From NCBI RefSeq assembly GCF_041435115.1, contig NZ_CP108046.1:4712001-4776000 (forward strand): DNA of 64,000 nucleotides, written 5' to 3'. The translations under genes and the position numbers were made by a program. This DNA comes from Streptomyces sp. NBC_00289 (lineage in GTDB: Bacteria; Actinomycetota; Actinomycetes; Streptomycetales; Streptomycetaceae). Each line of letters starts with the position of its first letter. Positions within the stretch are counted from its first letter, which is position 1. The notes beneath the pieces are model-generated. The model had not been told where the DNA came from, searched no databases, and worked only from the letters and a program-made list of their open reading frames with translations. Positions 18,977-27,349 of the stretch are shown here, piece after piece.

Positions 18977-19993
18977 GTGGCAGGAGAGGCGACGGGTGAG
19001 TGGCGGGGGCGGCGGGCGGCGGCCGAGGCCGCGCTGTACGGGCCGGACGGCTTCTATCGCAGGCCGGAGGGACCGGCCGGGCACTTCCGTACGTCGGTGC
19101 ACGCCTCGCCCCTGTTCGCCGGGGCCGTGGCGCGGCTGCTGTGCCGGGTGGACGAGGCCCTGGGCGGGCCCGAGGTGCTCGACTTCGTCGACATGGCGGC
19201 CGGGCGTGGGGAGCTGGTCACCGGCGTCCTCGACGCGCTCCCCGCCGGTGTGGCCGGCCGCACGCGCGCGTACGCCGTCGAGATCGCCGACCGGCCCGCG
19301 GACCTCGATCACCGCATCGAGTGGCTGACCGGGCCGCCGCGGCACATCACGGGCCTGCTGTTCGCGAACGAATGGCTGGACAACGTGCCGGTCGAGGTGG
19401 CGGAGGTGGACTCCGCGGGCGTACCCCGGCTGGTGCTGGTGCGGGCGGACGGGACCGAGCGGCTCGGGGAACCGGTCACCGGTGCGGAGGCGGAGTGGCT
19501 CGCGCGCTGGTGGCCGCTGCCGGCCGAGGAGGGGCTACGGGCCGAGATCGGCGGGCCGAGGGACCTGGCCTGGGCCGACGCGGTCGCGTCCGTGGGCCGG
19601 GGGCTCGCGGTCGCCGTCGACTACGGGCACACCGTGGACGCGCGCCCCCTCTTCGGAACGCTCACCGGCTTCCGCGAGGGCCGTGAGACGGCGCCCGTGC
19701 CCGACGGGTCGTGCGACATCACGGCGCACGTCGCGCTGGACGCGTGCGCGCTCCCCGGCGCACGCCTGCTTCCGCAACGCGAAGCCCTGCGCGCCCTGGG
19801 CGTCACTGGCGCACGCCCCCCGCTCGCGCTCGCCTCCACCCGGCCCGCCGCCTACGTCCGCGCCCTCGCGAGCGCCGGTGAGGCCGCGGAGCTCACCGCG
19901 GCGGGCGGACTCGGCGACTTCGGCTGGCTGCTCCAGCCGGTCGGCATCCCGGACCCGCTCGGTCCGCCGGAGACCGACCTGCAGCCGGACTGA
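18977..19993 (+). CDS. MidA/NDUFAF7-type SAM-dependent methyltransferase
   Basis: The 338-residue protein is a Methyltransf_28 (MidA) family member. It has [31 protein letters not shown], the SAM motif [40 protein letters not shown], and [10 protein letters not shown]. MidA/NDUFAF7 is known to dimethylate an arginine in the 49-kDa (NuoD/NDUFS2) subunit of complex I and is required for its assembly in eukaryotes. The gene is convergent with an orphan nuoD whose modified-arginine motif HRG is intact. The start is GTG. The specific target here is inferred. Confidence 0.88.
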   Translation: MAGEATGEWRGRRAAAEAALYGPDGFYRRPEGPAGHFRTSVHASPLFAGAVARLLCRVDEALGGPEVLDFVDMAAGRGELVTGVLDALPAGVAGRTRAYAVEIADRPADLDHRIEWLTGPPRHITGLLFANEWLDNVPVEVAEVDSAGVPRLVLVRADGTERLGEPVTGAEAEWLARWWPLPAEEGLRAEIGGPRDLAWADAVASVGRGLAVAVDYGHTVDARPLFGTLTGFREGRETAPVPDGSCDITAHVALDACALPGARLLPQREALRALGVTGARPPLALASTRPAAYVRALASAGEAAELTAAGGLGDFGWLLQPVGIPDPLGPPETDLQPD

Positions 19994-20046
19994 TGGCCCC
20001 ACAGCTTGATCCACAGCCGGACTGATCGATCCACAGCCGCGCCGAC

Positions 20047-21198
20047 CTACTTGTCGATGTCCCCGACCACGAAGAACAGGGAGCCGAGGATCGCCACCAT
20101 GTCCGCCACCAGCGTCCCCGGCAGCAGCTCCGCGAGCGCCTGGATGTTGTTGTACGAGGCCGAGCGCAGCTTCAGCCGGTACGGGGTCTTCTCGCCCTTG
20201 CTGACCAGGTAGTAGCCGTTGATGCCGAGCGGGTTCTCGGTCCACGCGTAGGTGTGGCCCTCGGGCGCCTTGAGGACCTTGGGGAGCCGCTGGTTGATCG
20301 GCCCGGGCGGCAGCTCGGCCAGCCGGTCGAGGCAGGCGTCGGCGAGGTCGAGGGCGTTGTGGGTCTGCCGCAGGAGCACCTCGAAGCGTGCGAGGCAGTC
20401 GCCCTCCTGCCGGGTGACGACCTGGAGGGTGTCCTGCAGCTCCCCGTACGCGAGGTACGGCTCGTCCCTGCGCAGGTCGAAGTCGACGCCGGAGCCGCGC
20501 GCGATGGGCCCGCTCACGCCGTACGCGTGCACGGCCGCCGGCGTGAGCACCCCCACGCCCCGCGTGCGCCCCCTGAAGATCTCGTTGCCGAGCACCAGGT
20601 CGTCGTACACGTCCATGCGCGAGCGGACCTCGGCGACGGCGGCACGCGCGCGGGTGGCCCAGCCGGCCGGGAGGTCCTCCTTGAGGCCGCCGACGCGGTT
20701 GAACATGTAGTGCATGCGGCCGCCGGAGACCTCCTCCATGACGTTCTGGAGGGTCTCGCGCTCCCGGAACGCGTAGAAGACCGGGGTGATCCCGCCCAGT
20801 TCCAGCGGATACGAGCCGAGGAACATCAGGTGGTTCAGCACCCGGTTGAGCTCCGCGAGCAGCGTGCGCGTCCACACCGCGCGCGTGGGGACCTCCATCC
20901 CGAGCATGCGCTCCACGGCGAGGACCACGCCCAGCTCGTTGGAGAAGGCCGAGAGCCAGTCGTGGCGGTTGGCCAGCATGATGATCTGCCGGTAGTCGCG
21001 GGCCTCGAAGAGTTTCTCCGCGCCGCGGTGCATGTAGCCGATCACCGGCTCCGCGTGCATGATGCGCTCGCCGTCCAGAACGAGCCGCAGCCGCAGCACA
21101 CCGTGCGTGGACGGGTGCTGGGGCCCGATGTTGAGCACCATGTCGGTGCTCTCCGCGGCGCCGCCGATGCCGACCGTCGTCTCCGTCGTAGGAGTCAT
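20047..21198 (-). CDS. nuoD: Orphan NADH-quinone oxidoreductase subunit D
   Basis: The 383-residue protein is a 49-kDa-type subunit. It has [39 protein letters not shown] with the quinone-site His and the methylatable Arg (Arg58), [15 protein letters not shown], and the C-terminal [13 protein letters not shown]. It stands alone, with no nuoC or nuoE neighbours, so it is a second copy outside the main nuo operon, as reported for Streptomyces nuoD2. The ATG is chosen over a GTG two codons upstream because GGGGAG is 9 bases before it. A role in an alternative complex I is inferred. Confidence 0.93.
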   Translation of the reverse strand: MTPTTETTVGIGGAAESTDMVLNIGPQHPSTHGVLRLRLVLDGERIMHAEPVIGYMHRGAEKLFEARDYRQIIMLANRHDWLSAFSNELGVVLAVERMLGMEVPTRAVWTRTLLAELNRVLNHLMFLGSYPLELGGITPVFYAFRERETLQNVMEEVSGGRMHYMFNRVGGLKEDLPAGWATRARAAVAEVRSRMDVYDDLVLGNEIFRGRTRGVGVLTPAAVHAYGVSGPIARGSGVDFDLRRDEPYLAYGELQDTLQVVTRQEGDCLARFEVLLRQTHNALDLADACLDRLAELPPGPINQRLPKVLKAPEGHTYAWTENPLGINGYYLVSKGEKTPYRLKLRSASYNNIQALAELLPGTLVADMVAILGSLFFVVGDIDK

Positions 21199-21229
21199 GG
21201 ACACAGTCTCCCCTACGTACGCTTACGTC

Positions 21230-21751
21230 ATGGAGACGGGGAGCCCGCACGACACGGGGCCGGCGGGTACAGCGGGGGCGGCCGAGGACGAGCCCGGATG
21301 GATCGGGCTGCCGCCGGGGCTGCTACGGATGCGACGGCTGTTGCTGGTGGTGTGGCTGGGGCTGCTCGCCGTCGGCCTGGGGCTGTTGCTGGGGCTGACG
21401 GCCGGGCCCGTCTGGGCCGCCTTCGCTCTGGTGCCGCTCGTGCTGATCGCCTGGGGCTGGGTGCTCCTTGGCCGCAACTGGCGCTCCTGGCGGTACGCCG
21501 AGCGGGTCGACGACCTGCTGATCAGCCGGGGTGTGCTGTGGCGCGAGGAGACCGTCGTGCCGTACGGGCGGATGCAGTTGGTCGAGGTCACCTCCGGACC
21601 CGTCGAGCGGCACTTCGGGCTGGCCAGCGTGCAGTTGCACACGGCCGCCGCGGCGACCGACGCGACCATCCCCGGCCTCGACCCGGCCGAGGCGGAACGG
21701 CTGCGCGACCGGCTCACCGAGCTCGGCGAAGCCCGATCGGCGGGGCTGTGA
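21230..21751 (+). CDS. YdbS-like bacterial PH-domain membrane protein
   Basis: The 173-residue protein has two adjacent transmembrane helices (residues ~38-78) and then a bPH2 domain (ERVDDLLISRGVLWREETVVPYGRMQLVEVTSGPVERHFGLASVQLHTAAAATDATIPGL). It is paired with the next gene, which starts at GTG overlapping its stop (GTGA). The YdbS/YdbT pair of Bacillus gives resistance to bacteriocins or lantibiotic-like stress. The same role is only a possibility here. Confidence 0.85.
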   Translation: METGSPHDTGPAGTAGAAEDEPGWIGLPPGLLRMRRLLLVVWLGLLAVGLGLLLGLTAGPVWAAFALVPLVLIAWGWVLLGRNWRSWRYAERVDDLLISRGVLWREETVVPYGRMQLVEVTSGPVERHFGLASVQLHTAAAATDATIPGLDPAEAERLRDRLTELGEARSAGL

Positions 21752-23082
21752 CCGCGCCGGGCCTGGACGACGACATACGTGCGAAACCGCCCGTCACCGA
21801 GCGTCGGCTGCACCCCGTCACCCCGCTCCGACGGGCGTGGGCGCCGATAGCGGTGATCGCCGGATGGGCCGTCCACGACCCCGACCAGGCGCAGCGCCAG
21901 CTGACCCGGCTGACGACCACCACACTGCTGATCGCGCTCGCCACGGTCGTACCGGCCGCCGCCCTCTACGGCTTTCTGACCTGGTGGTTCACCCACTTCG
22001 CGGTGACGGACTCGGAACTGCGCATCCGTACCGGGCTGCTGTTCCGGCGCACCGCGCACATCCGGCTGGAGCGCATTCAGGCGGTCGACGTCACCCAGCC
22101 GCTGCTCGCCCGGGTCGCGGGCGTCGCCAAACTCAAACTCGATGTCGTCGGCGCGGACAAGAAGGACGAACTCGCCTTCCTGGGCGAGGACGAGGCCCGT
22201 GCGCTGCGCGCCGAACTGCTGGCGCGGGCGGCCGGGTTCGCCCCCGAGACCGCGCACGAGGTCGGCGAGGCACCGTCCCGGCAGCTGCTGCACGTGCCGC
22301 CCGGCGTCCTCGCCGTCTCGCTGCTGCTGACCGGCGCGACCTGGGGCTCGCTGGCCGCCGCGCTCGTCGTACCGCCGCTGCTGTGGCTGGCCACCCACAG
22401 CCTGTGGACAGTCCTCGCCACCGGTCTGCCGCTGCTCGGCGCGGCGGGCGCGAGCAGCGTGGGGCGGTTCGTCGCGGAGTACGACTGGTCGGTCGGCGAG
22501 TCGCCCGACGGACTGCGGATCGACCACGGACTCCTCGACCGCACCCACGAGACCGTGCCGCCCGGACGCGTGCAGACCGTACGCATCGTGGAGCCACTGC
22601 TGTGGCGGCGGCGCGGCTGGGTGCGGGTCGAGCTCGACGTGGCCGGTTCGTCCAATTCCGTACTGGTGCCGGTCGCGCCGCGGGAGATCGCCGAAGCGGT
22701 CGTCGCGCGTGTGCTCCCCGGCGTGACCGTCCCGCCGCGGGCCGCCCTGACACGGCCGCCCCGGTGCGCCCGGTGGTGCACGCCCGTGTGGTGGCGGGGA
22801 TACGGATTCACCGCCACGGACGCGGTGTTCGTCGCGCGGCACGGACTGCTGCGGCGGAGCCTGGCGCTGGTCCCGCACGCGAAGGTGCAGAGCGTACGGC
22901 TGACGCAGGGCCCCTGGAAGCGCGCCCGCGGCCTCGCCGACGTCCACGTGGACACGGGAGCGAACAAGACGGTGACGGCCCGGCTCCGCGACGCGCGCGA
23001 GGCGCAGGGCCTGCTGCGCGAGCAGGCGGAGCGGTCGCGGACGGGGCGGCGGGGGGCGCGGCCGGACCGCTGGATGGCCTGA
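21748..23082 (+). CDS. YdbT-like protein with repeated bacterial PH domains
   Basis: The 444-residue protein has membrane helices near residues 55-85 and 180-230. It carries three bPH2 segments (TDSELRIRTGLLFRRTAHIRLERIQAVDVTQPLLARVAG..., LRIDHGLLDRTHETVPPGRVQTVRIVEPLLWRRRGWVRVEL..., VFVARHGLLRRSLALVPHAKVQSVRLTQGPWKRARGLADV...). The repeated sequence of turn, basic residues and Q(S/T/A)V is diagnostic. Translation is coupled to the YdbS-like gene. Cellular role unknown; probably membrane-stress related. Confidence 0.87.
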   Translation: MTAPGLDDDIRAKPPVTERRLHPVTPLRRAWAPIAVIAGWAVHDPDQAQRQLTRLTTTTLLIALATVVPAAALYGFLTWWFTHFAVTDSELRIRTGLLFRRTAHIRLERIQAVDVTQPLLARVAGVAKLKLDVVGADKKDELAFLGEDEARALRAELLARAAGFAPETAHEVGEAPSRQLLHVPPGVLAVSLLLTGATWGSLAAALVVPPLLWLATHSLWTVLATGLPLLGAAGASSVGRFVAEYDWSVGESPDGLRIDHGLLDRTHETVPPGRVQTVRIVEPLLWRRRGWVRVELDVAGSSNSVLVPVAPREIAEAVVARVLPGVTVPPRAALTRPPRCARWCTPVWWRGYGFTATDAVFVARHGLLRRSLALVPHAKVQSVRLTQGPWKRARGLADVHVDTGANKTVTARLRDAREAQGLLREQAERSRTGRRGARPDRWMA

Positions 23083-23260
23083 CGCGGACGCCGGACGGTC
23101 TGCCCAGCTCGCGGGCCGCGGCCCGCGGCGCCGACGCCGCACGGTCGGCTCGCCTCGCGGCCGGCGCCGACGCCGTACGGTCAACTCACCTCGCGGGCGC
23201 GGCGCCGACGCCGGACACCCGACGTACTTCCCGGGCCGCGGCGCGAGCGTGGGGCGCTTG

Positions 23261-24745
23261 TCACGACGCCGCGCTGCGCAGCCCCTCCATGTCGATCTGC
23301 TCCGTCTCGTCGTGGGCCGTCAGGTCGATCACCTGGCCCACACCCCGCGCCTGGTCGGTCACCGGCTTGAACTCCGCCTCGGACTCGGCCTTGTGAAGTG
23401 CCAGGGCCTCCTGGCCCACCACGTCGGCGAGGTCCTCGTTCTGGACGGACTCCAGGGTGTCCCCCGGCGTCTCCTGCTTCGTGCCGAAGAAGTCGAACCC
23501 GCCCTCGACCATCGGGCGCCGCGCGGGCGTCGTCGGTGCGACGGCCACGGCGGTCGGCGCGATGAAGTGCCCGGAGCGCTGCTGGACGGGCTGGGCCGTG
23601 CTCCTGGCCGGGTGGGTGGCGGCCGCGCGCTCATGCTCGTCGACCGCCTCGGGCTTCCCCTGCGCCTCGTCCTCCTGCGCGGCCTCCGCCTCGGCCCCAG
23701 CGACGGCGCCCGCCTCGGCCCCGCCGACAGCGGTCGTCACCGGTTCGTCCTTCGCGGACACCCCGGCCTTGGTGGGGGGCTCGGGGTCGGGCCGGTGCTT
23801 GGCGTGGCGGCCGGTACCCGGGTCGGGTGCGCCGTCGGCGTTCGCGGACTCACTCGTCCCGGATTCGGCGTTCGCGGCATCGGAGTCCACGTCGGTGTCC
23901 GGCGCGGAGTCGTCCGCCACGGAACCCTCGGCGTCGCCGTCATCCTCGACGTCACCGGCGCTGTCGTCGGCGTCGGCGTCGGCGTCGAGCTGTCCCAGCG
24001 CCGCCTTCGCCCGCAGGAACAGCCGGGAGCCCTCCGGGGAGAAGATCGCGGGCGCCGCCTTCTCCTCGGCGGCCTCGTCCGCGTCGTCCGCCTCGGCCTG
24101 GGCACCGGTCCCGGTCTCCGCACCGGCGGTTTCCGCACCGGTCTCGTCCTCGGTGCCGGCCTCGGCCTCCGTACCGGCCTCGGTCTCCTTGCTGCCGGCC
24201 TCGGCCGAGGGCTCGGCGGTCACCGCCCCGGCGTCCTCCTCCGGTCCTGCCTCCGCCACGGGCCCCGCCGGCAGCGCACGCGCCGGAGTGATCGTCTCTA
24301 TCTCGAGCAGTCGACGGCCCTCGAGGGCGCTCGCGCGCTCGGTCTCCGCCGTGGCGTACCGACGCAGCAGCGCGGCGTGCTCGTTGCGCAGCCCGGCCAG
24401 TTCCGCGCGCTTGGCCCGCAGCCGCTGCTCCAGTTTGACGCGCAGTTCGCGCGACTCCTCGAGGTCGGTCTCCAGTTCGGCGACGCGCTCCTCGTGCCGC
24501 CACTCGTCGCTCGCCCGCGCGCGCGTGAGGTCGGCGACCTGCCGGCCGGCCTGGCTGTCCCAGTGGCGCATGACGACCGCGCCGCCGACCGCCGTCACCG
24601 CGGCGGCGGCGGCCAGCCCGCGAAGCGCCGACGGCTCCGTGAACAACCAGGGGCCGAGGGCGCAGACGAGGGACACGCCGGCGATCGCCGAGAAAGGAAG
24701 GAGCCGGTGCAGGGGCGGGGAATGGCGGTGGCGTCCACGTGGCAT
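23261..24745 (-). CDS. Membrane-anchored coiled-coil protein with long acidic low-complexity region
   Basis: The 494-residue protein has two hydrophobic helices (residues ~15-36 and 42-60). A charged coiled coil follows (about 70-150: ELETDLEESRELRVKLEQRLRAKRAELAGLRNEHAALLRRYATAE). Then comes ~200 residues of Ala/Asp/Glu/Thr-rich disordered sequence, with a conserved-looking C-terminal segment (FDFFGTKQETPGDTLESVQNEDLADVVGQEAL). I do not recognise a named family. From memory a similar gene lies next to the mprF-like gene in other Streptomyces. Its topology suggests a cell-envelope scaffold, which is inference. Confidence 0.7.
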   Translation of the reverse strand: MPRGRHRHSPPLHRLLPFSAIAGVSLVCALGPWLFTEPSALRGLAAAAAVTAVGGAVVMRHWDSQAGRQVADLTRARASDEWRHEERVAELETDLEESRELRVKLEQRLRAKRAELAGLRNEHAALLRRYATAETERASALEGRRLLEIETITPARALPAGPVAEAGPEEDAGAVTAEPSAEAGSKETEAGTEAEAGTEDETGAETAGAETGTGAQAEADDADEAAEEKAAPAIFSPEGSRLFLRAKAALGQLDADADADDSAGDVEDDGDAEGSVADDSAPDTDVDSDAANAESGTSESANADGAPDPGTGRHAKHRPDPEPPTKAGVSAKDEPVTTAVGGAEAGAVAGAEAEAAQEDEAQGKPEAVDEHERAAATHPARSTAQPVQQRSGHFIAPTAVAVAPTTPARRPMVEGGFDFFGTKQETPGDTLESVQNEDLADVVGQEALALHKAESEAEFKPVTDQARGVGQVIDLTAHDETEQIDMEGLRSAAS

Positions 24746-24866
24746 GGCCAGAAACTTACCGCGCGTAGGCGAACCTTGGTGCCCCGCCCCGTAAAAACAC
24801 GACTATCCCGCGGCCTTTACCCGACATGGGCATTCAGGCCGCCCCGGAATTCGCCGCGCGTTCCTC

Positions 24867-25994
24867 TTACCGGCCGCTCAACCGCCCGCTGATCCACTGC
24901 AGTGTCCCCGGAATCTCGCGCCTCCAGGTGTTGAAGTTGTGGCCGCCGCTGTCGAGGATGATCGAGGAGATCCGCGTGAGTCCGGTGGCCTTCACCTGGT
25001 CTATGAATCTGAGCGTGTCCTCGTAGTTGGACTCGCCGATCCTGCTGCTGCTGACGAGCAGTGAGGTGTCCGGGGCGGGGAGGTGCTTGAGGCACCACCA
25101 CAGGTCCGACCGGTCGCGCACTTCCTCGTCGCCCTGGAAGAGGTCGCCCGTGGTGGGGTCGATCGGTGCCTTGTAGTACGGCGACAGGCCGGCCCCGGCC
25201 GCGTACACGCCGGGGTGGTGCATCGCGAGCTTGAGTGCGCAGTAGCCGCCCGTGGAGTCGCCGATGATGCCCCAGCTGCCCGGCTTCTTGCCCACCCGGT
25301 AGTGGGCCACCACGGCCTCGGGCAGGTCCTCGGCGAAGAAGGACTCGGTCTGCGGGCCGCCGGGCACGTCGACGCACTCCGTGTCCCGCGGCGGCGCCAC
25401 CGTCGGCCGCAGCATCACCAGGATCATCGGCTGCACGCGCCCGTTCTTGGCGAGCTCCAGGGCCGTACGCGGGTAGTGCAGTTTGTCCACGAGCGCCTGG
25501 GCGGTGCCCGGATATCCGGTGAGTACGACGGCCGCCGGGAAGGTACGCGTGCGGTACCGCGGCTGGAAGTACTCCGGTGGGAGGTACACGTACGCCGGTG
25601 TGGCGATGTGGGTCGACCGGCCCACGATGTCGACGCGCTGCACCTGTCCGCCGGACTCCGGCCGGGAGCCGCCCCGCTCCTTGACCCGCCGGGTGTCCAC
25701 GACCTGGAGCGGGCCGCCCGAACCGGAACCGGACGCGTGGTCGACGACCACACCCTGACCGTCCTCCTGGCCGAACAGGTCCGCCCAGGTGGCGTAGAAC
25801 CCGAAGGCCTGGTTGGCGGCCAGTCCCAGCGTCGCGAACAGCGCCAGCTGGGTGGCGAAGAGGAGGCCGACGCGACCGCTGACGGCCCGCCAGTTCCGGC
25901 GCGCCAGCCGCGGCCACTGCCACACCGTGCCGGCGAACAGCAGAACGGCGAACAGGATCGCCAGCGTCAGTGCCGCGTTGCTCGTGAGACCCAT
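24867..25994 (-). CDS. Membrane-anchored esterase of the PF00756 (esterase D/antigen 85-like) fold
   Basis: The 375-residue protein has two N-terminal membrane helices (residues 6-26 and ~42-64). An alpha/beta-hydrolase domain follows with the nucleophile elbow GIIGDSTGGYCALKLA, an aspartate after the EDTLRFID region, and the terminal histidine in LDSGGHNFNTW. PVVLTGYPG-type oxyanion sequence (AAVVLTGYPGTAQALVD) is also seen. The ATG giving MGLTSNAALTL is chosen. The open frame 168 bases upstream is basic, non-hydrophobic and probably untranslated. The substrate is unknown; extracytoplasmic action is likely. An IS element now lies 186 bp upstream. Confidence 0.85.
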   Translation of the reverse strand: MGLTSNAALTLAILFAVLLFAGTVWQWPRLARRNWRAVSGRVGLLFATQLALFATLGLAANQAFGFYATWADLFGQEDGQGVVVDHASGSGSGGPLQVVDTRRVKERGGSRPESGGQVQRVDIVGRSTHIATPAYVYLPPEYFQPRYRTRTFPAAVVLTGYPGTAQALVDKLHYPRTALELAKNGRVQPMILVMLRPTVAPPRDTECVDVPGGPQTESFFAEDLPEAVVAHYRVGKKPGSWGIIGDSTGGYCALKLAMHHPGVYAAGAGLSPYYKAPIDPTTGDLFQGDEEVRDRSDLWWCLKHLPAPDTSLLVSSSRIGESNYEDTLRFIDQVKATGLTRISSIILDSGGHNFNTWRREIPGTLQWISGRLSGR

Positions 25995-26200
25995 GGGCTG
26001 CTTCCCGCCTGCGCTTTCCGCCCGGACCCTCTTCGCGAGAGCTTGTCCGGGACTTTCCTCTGCCTTTGAAAGGGCTTTGAGGAGCTGAGTGAACCTCTCT
26101 CCCCGAGACACCGTCCTAGAGGGCGCAATGTCGCCGGATGCCCGAATCGGCACCGGATCCAAAAACTCTCGCGCTAGCTAGAGATCTTCAATCGCCGAGG

Positions 26201-26803
26201 TTACGGCGGTTGGAAGTCGAGGCCGGTCTTGGCGATGAGGCCGTCGATGAGGCCAGGGCGGTACTGCATCCGTTTGAGCCGGTTCTTCACCAGCGTGGTG
26301 AGCTGGTCGAGGCTGTGTTTGGTGAGGTTGGCCAGGGACCGCTTCAGGTGCGACCACACGCCCTCGACCGGGTTGAACTCGGGCGCGTACGCGGGGAGTT
26401 GGTAAACGGTCAGCCATAATCGGGCGTCGATCAGCTCCCGCATGGTGCGGCTGACGTGCGTGTTCAGATTGTCCCAGACCAGGACGATCGGGCCGCCGAG
26501 TTGCTGGTGTGCGGCGTCGAGCAGGCGAGCGTAGTCGGTCTCGGTGAAGCCCTTGCGCCGGCCTTTGGCGGGGCCGCGGTCGAGATGAATGCGGTAGATC
26601 AGCCGGGCCCGGTGGCCGGACTTGGTGCAGATCAGTGCCGCCATGGAGATGCGCTTGGTGCCCGCCGCGGTGACGCGCACGACGGGCGTGTGGCCTCGTC
26701 GGCCCCAGGTTCGGCCTTTGGGCGGCCTCAGCCCCTGGCCAGCTTCGTCCTCGAAGCAGAGCCAGGCGCCCAGGTCCGCCGCCGTCTTTTTATGACGGGC
26801 CAC
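26201..26803 (-). CDS. IS630 transposase, catalytic part (orfB)
   Basis: The second frame encodes the DDE domain. It has [22 protein letters not shown] (first Asp), [18 protein letters not shown] (second Asp) and [15 protein letters not shown] (Glu), with 35 residues between the last two acidic residues, as in IS630. It most likely is not made alone. A -1 shift at the A5 run (26787-26791) on the transcript would join it to the upstream helix-turn-helix frame and give a transposase of about 355 residues. The GTG at 26803 is only the first in-frame start. Confidence 0.9.
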   Translation of the reverse strand: MARHKKTAADLGAWLCFEDEAGQGLRPPKGRTWGRRGHTPVVRVTAAGTKRISMAALICTKSGHRARLIYRIHLDRGPAKGRRKGFTETDYARLLDAAHQQLGGPIVLVWDNLNTHVSRTMRELIDARLWLTVYQLPAYAPEFNPVEGVWSHLKRSLANLTKHSLDQLTTLVKNRLKRMQYRPGLIDGLIAKTGLDFQPP

Positions 26804-27270
26804 TGCTCGTCCTTCCAGGCGGCGACCTTCGCCTCGTCGCGCTCGGTGGCCTTGCGGGAGGGGACCTGCACGCTCCAGCCGATGCGGTGCAGCAGCAGGT
26901 CCATCCCGGCCAGGGTGTACTCCACGCCGAACCGTCGGCGCACGACCTCGGCGATCCTCGCCAGAGTCCAGCACTGGTCGCTCCAGCCGGCGGCGGCCGG
27001 CCCAGCGTCCAACACCGCTTCCAGCGCACGCAGTTGGCGCGCATCAAGCTTGCAGCGGGCACCGCCCGGGCCCTTGGAGACCAGTGCCTGCCGACCACCC
27101 GAAGCCAACCCCCGACGCCAGCGGTTCGCTGACATCCGGGTCACCCTGAACCGCCGGGCCACCTCCCGGTCACTGGCCCCCGCCTCGATCAGATCAGCGG
27201 CCGCCAACCGGACCCGCTCACGCCGAACCCGCTCCTCAGCCGTCAGCCCTCCGCCATCGGGATACCTCAT
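26728..27270 (-). CDS. IS630 transposase, DNA-binding part (orfA)
   Basis: The first frame encodes [31 protein letters not shown], then paired helix-turn-helix regions ([24 protein letters not shown] and a second winged part [34 protein letters not shown]). This is the usual N-terminal end-binding module of IS630 transposases. It overlaps orfB by about 75 bases and lies in the frame that a -1 slip would leave. The start codon is uncertain because GGAGGG abuts the ATG. Confidence 0.88.
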   Translation of the reverse strand: MRYPDGGGLTAEERVRRERVRLAAADLIEAGASDREVARRFRVTRMSANRWRRGLASGGRQALVSKGPGGARCKLDARQLRALEAVLDAGPAAAGWSDQCWTLARIAEVVRRRFGVEYTLAGMDLLLHRIGWSVQVPSRKATERDEAKVAAWKDEQWPVIKRRRRTWAPGSASRTKLARG

Positions 27271-27349
27271 CCCTCCGGCATAGCGCGGCCTACGACAGCC
27301 GTCACGACCCCACGTAACCCACACCCTTAAAGATCTCTAGTGGGTTGCG

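Larger units (their letters stand above)
26181..27337 (-). mobile_element. IS630-family insertion sequence, 1157 bp
   Basis: The element is bounded by inverted ends GAGATCTTCAA and TTAAAGATCTC, extended by an internal match GGTTACG in both ends (about 20 of 29 positions). It is flanked on both sides by TA, the target duplication of the IS630/Tc1/mariner group. It carries a transposase in two overlapping frames joined at an A5 run. It separates the esterase and the MprF-like gene and ends 12 bases before the latter's start codon. Confidence 0.93.

Noticed and set aside
19535-21250. 571-residue open frame overlapping nuoD in another frame
   Set aside because: Low-complexity Arg/Gly/His sequence shadowing nuoD and the methyltransferase.
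25995-26162. 56-residue N-terminal extension of the esterase
   Set aside because: It is charged, non-hydrophobic and lacks a ribosome-binding site, while MGLTSNAALTL begins a clean membrane anchor.
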